From contig PSRH01000033.1 of NCBI GenBank assembly GCA_003175915.1, positions 1-7,267 of the forward strand: 7,267 nt of DNA. The letters are read 5' to 3'. The position numbers and the translations under genes are program-made. The notes beneath the pieces were generated by a model. It was not told the origin of the DNA. It made no database searches and saw nothing but the letters and a program-made list of their open reading frames with translations. Positions 4,916 through 7,267 of this stretch are shown here, one piece after another; position 1 is the first letter of the stretch; each line of letters begins with the position of its first letter. Source of the DNA: Candidatus Melainabacteria bacterium. Lineage in GTDB: Bacteria; Cyanobacteriota; Vampirovibrionia; Obscuribacterales; Obscuribacteraceae.

Positions 4916-7267
4916 CTAATAGTCATTTTCCCACTTCGAGTGTTTTGGGCTTGCCATCTTAGCGGCTTTTTCAAAATGCTCATTGGCCTTGACTGATAAT
5001 CCTAGTTTTTGCTCAGCGGTGGCGATACTTCTATATACATCAGCATCGTAATTCTGATTTGGAAGTCCCATATTGAAACGCTTCACTATCGTTTCGTAAT
5101 CTTGATTGGCAAGTGCAGACTCTCCGAGTTTCTCGTAGAGCTCTGCTCGTTGAACGAAATAGGTAAGGTTATTCTGATCCCAGACAATTGCGGAATCGAT
5201 ATCCGCGAGGGCCTGCTTGAGCTCTCCCCGTTGCGAGTAAAGTTCAGAGCGTTGCTGATAAGCCGCTGCGTAGCCATGATGATCCGCTATTAACCTCTTA
5301 TATATTGCGAGCGCTTCGTCGTCCCGTTTCATTTGTCGTAGATACGATGCAAGCGTCATATCGACTCCGCGTCTTTGATATGGCGTCAGTGTTCTTGCCT
5401 GCTGTAGATCGCTAATAGCGCTTGCAAGGTTGCCGGAACCTGCATAAAGCTCCGCACGTCGTGTAAGCGCCTGGCTCTCCATGTCTTTGTCGGGTTTCAG
5501 AGCGATAACTTTGCTAAAATCACTGATTGCACTCGATTCCCCAGCGGCCTGTTTCCTGACCCCTCGATCAAAGTATGGTTTATCAAATTCGGGATTGATG
5601 GCAATTGCCAACTCCAGGCCGAGATTAGGCTCGTAGTGGACCGCTGAGTTATTAGGCAACGAGCTGCTCGCCGCGTAAGGAATCCAGGCAAGTTTTTTAT
5701 ATCCAAGCATTGCCAATATTGCCAGGCAGCCTATATAGAGAAATGCAACGAGTCGTTGTTTCGCACGGGCTAGCTTCAATGCATGGGCTGCCCGTACAAT
5801 TGCCCAACCAACGGTGGCTAAAAATGCGAGGAAAATAGAGACGTTTGATAGTACGAGAATGACTATCGAACTAACCTGGCCGACGCCTTGGGTAAACAGC
5901 GTAGAAAGCTCGCCTTTAATTTGGGCAAAGGCAAGGATCGCGCATATGGCACTGTAGGCAAAGAACCATGCTGCTGCCGGGACAACACAGAGCGTCAGCA
6001 AAATAAGTGCTGCTGTCAACCACTTTTCGTGCAGTTCCGCTTCACCGGAGCGAACCTTGCTAACTTTCTTCCAGCAAGCCTGGCCCAGCACCGTACACCA
6101 GAGCAACGCGCAAATGAAGCTGAGGATGTAGGCTAGCACTGCAAAACAAATTGCAATTTCCTTGCCGGTATTGAACCCGGTAAGTGCTGCTATTTCCATG
6201 CTTACCCAAGCCCCTCCAGCTAAGAGTATGGTCGAGATTACGGGCCAGGCGAGAGGAACTGGTTTCAGTGTGCGCTTTTTGGCTTGCTTTGGCAATTTGC
6301 CGGCTGCCACCAATTGTAGGTCGGCTTTAACCTCATCCATCGATTGGTATCTTTGAGCAGAATTTTTCTCAAGGCAACGCATAATAATTGCTTGCAGCCG
6401 CCCAGTTATTTGATCCTTGGGAATCAATTTGTTCAGTGGCAGCGGTTCGTCGTTGAGGTGCTGGATAACGGTCTGAATTGGATTCTTTCCTGCAAACGGC
6501 GGCTGACCGCTAAGCATTTCGTACATCATGCAACCAAGTGAATAAATATCCGAGCGCGCATCAACCGCAAAACCAAGACATTGCTCTGGACTCATGTAGG
6601 ATGGGCTGCCAAATAGATCACCGGTTTCAGTCAGATTCTGGGTCTCACGATTACTGGTTGCCTTTAATTTCGCGATGCCAAAATCCAAGACTTTAACCGT
6701 CTGCGAAGCTCCATTCTCACCCGTCAGCATAATGTTGCTCGGTTTGAGATCGCGATGGATTAGTCCTTTCATGTGAGCATGGGCGAGAGCATCGCAGATT
6801 TGAATCGAGAAATCTAGCACTCGGGAGGCATCCAACCGCGTCTCACGCTTAAGAAGTTGCGATAAACTTTCACCCTCCAGAAGGTCCATAACAATGAAGT
6901 GAGCACCGGAAGCGGTGCTACCGCGCCCGTAGGTGGCCAGCATGTTAGGATGAGTGAGCTCGCTGGCGGCATCAGCTTCTTGCTTGAACCGTTCAATTGC
7001 CGTGGGATTCGTGGCAAAGTCGTCGCGCAACACTTTTACGGCGAACTCTTTTTCCAGCACCTTATCTCTAACGCGGTAGACAGTACCCATACCTCCTTGA
7101 CCGATGGTTTCAAGAATTTCGTAACGATCACCTAGATCGATGTCGATATCCGAAGCCTGGTCGCCGGGATCGGTGTTGGAGTTCTTATCCGTGCCCGGTT
7201 TGGGTGACTCGGGGATTGTCAGTGCGTGTGATTTGGCAACTTCAGGTTTGCATTCACAAGTAGCGAG
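4916..7267 (-). CDS. Membrane Hanks-type Ser/Thr protein kinase with C-terminal TPRs (N-terminus off the window)
   Basis: An ATG at 7090 lies inside the glycine-rich loop (GQGGMGTVY), so it is not the start: the frame stays open to the right edge, adding 59 residues with a hydrophilic Pro/Asp/Ser-rich leader and a CEC motif. Counting from the Met at 7090, the kinase domain (to about 265) has Lys19 (AVKVL), Glu38, HRDLKPSN with Asp115 and Asn120, DFG at 137-139, SPE at 168-170 and Asp182 of the F helix; it should be active. Five clear hydrophobic helices follow (about 283-305, 312-337, 358-389, 408-433, 447-464; the third may be two). Residues about 495-715 are roughly six TPRs, for example ALADIDSAIVWDQNN. 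It is the first visible gene of the minus-strand operon. It phosphorylates proteins on Ser/Thr; targets are unknown, and the neighbouring two-component proteins are candidates by position only. Confidence 0.92.
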   Translation of the reverse strand, partial: LATCECKPEVAKSHALTIPESPKPGTDKNSNTDPGDQASDIDIDLGDRYEILETIGQGGMGTVYRVRDKVLEKEFAVKVLRDDFATNPTAIERFKQEADAASELTHPNMLATYGRGSTASGAHFIVMDLLEGESLSQLLKRETRLDASRVLDFSIQICDALAHAHMKGLIHRDLKPSNIMLTGENGASQTVKVLDFGIAKLKATSNRETQNLTETGDLFGSPSYMSPEQCLGFAVDARSDIYSLGCMMYEMLSGQPPFAGKNPIQTVIQHLNDEPLPLNKLIPKDQITGRLQAIIMRCLEKNSAQRYQSMDEVKADLQLVAAGKLPKQAKKRTLKPVPLAWPVISTILLAGGAWVSMEIAALTGFNTGKEIAICFAVLAYILSFICALLWCTVLGQACWKKVSKVRSGEAELHEKWLTAALILLTLCVVPAAAWFFAYSAICAILAFAQIKGELSTLFTQGVGQVSSIVILVLSNVSIFLAFLATVGWAIVRAAHALKLARAKQRLVAFLYIGCLAILAMLGYKKLAWIPYAASSSLPNNSAVHYEPNLGLELAIAINPEFDKPYFDRGVRKQAAGESSAISDFSKVIALKPDKDMESQALTRRAELYAGSGNLASAISDLQQARTLTPYQRRGVDMTLASYLRQMKRDDEALAIYKRLIADHHGYAAAYQQRSELYSQRGELKQALADIDSAIVWDQNNLTYFVQRAELYEKLGESALANQDYETIVKRFNMGLPNQNYDADVYRSIATAEQKLGLSVKANEHFEKAAKMASPKHSKWENDY

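Noticed and set aside
1..7267. CRISPR arrays, insertion sequences, phage or toxin-antitoxin genes
   Set aside because: No regularly spaced repeats, transposase motifs or terminal inverted repeats were seen on either strand.

Overview
The window suggests a Gram-negative-type or cyanobacteria-related environmental bacterium with large signalling families. The pattern of a Hanks-type kinase fused to membrane helices and TPRs, a TPR lipoprotein, and a HAMP histidine kinase resembles what I know of Candidatus Obscuribacterales (Melainabacteria/Vampirovibrionia). That placement is inferred from protein style alone; no rRNA or marker gene is present.

Layout, left to right. Bases 1-825 (+) carry the C-terminal part of a von Willebrand factor A (vWA) protein with a long disordered Pro/Gly/Arg-rich tail; its start lies off the left edge. 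Bases 826-1446 look empty at first. Closer reading gives a strong hairpin terminator at 861-889, a second hairpin at 895-915, a possible 97-residue gene on the minus strand (930-1223) that would end just before these hairpins, and a possible 49-residue gene on the plus strand (1298-1447) whose stop overlaps the next start. Bases 1447-2115 (+) encode a complete OmpR/PhoB-type response regulator.

From 2118 to the right edge everything is on the minus strand, in transcription order: a membrane serine/threonine kinase with C-terminal TPRs (7267 to 4916, N-terminus off the window), a TPR lipoprotein (4874 to 3591) and a CHASE3-like/HAMP sensor histidine kinase (3578 to 2118). Gaps are 41 and 12 bases, and the ribosome binding site of the last gene overlaps the stop codon of the one before, so this is very likely one operon.

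How they may work together (inference): the operon joins Ser/Thr and His/Asp phosphorylation in one transcript. The only response regulator nearby is encoded tail-to-tail with the histidine kinase, 2 bases away, with no visible terminator between them. It is the obvious candidate partner, but the arrangement is unusual for a cognate pair. The TPR lipoprotein and the kinase TPR domain could form an envelope-side sensing or scaffolding assembly upstream of both kinases.
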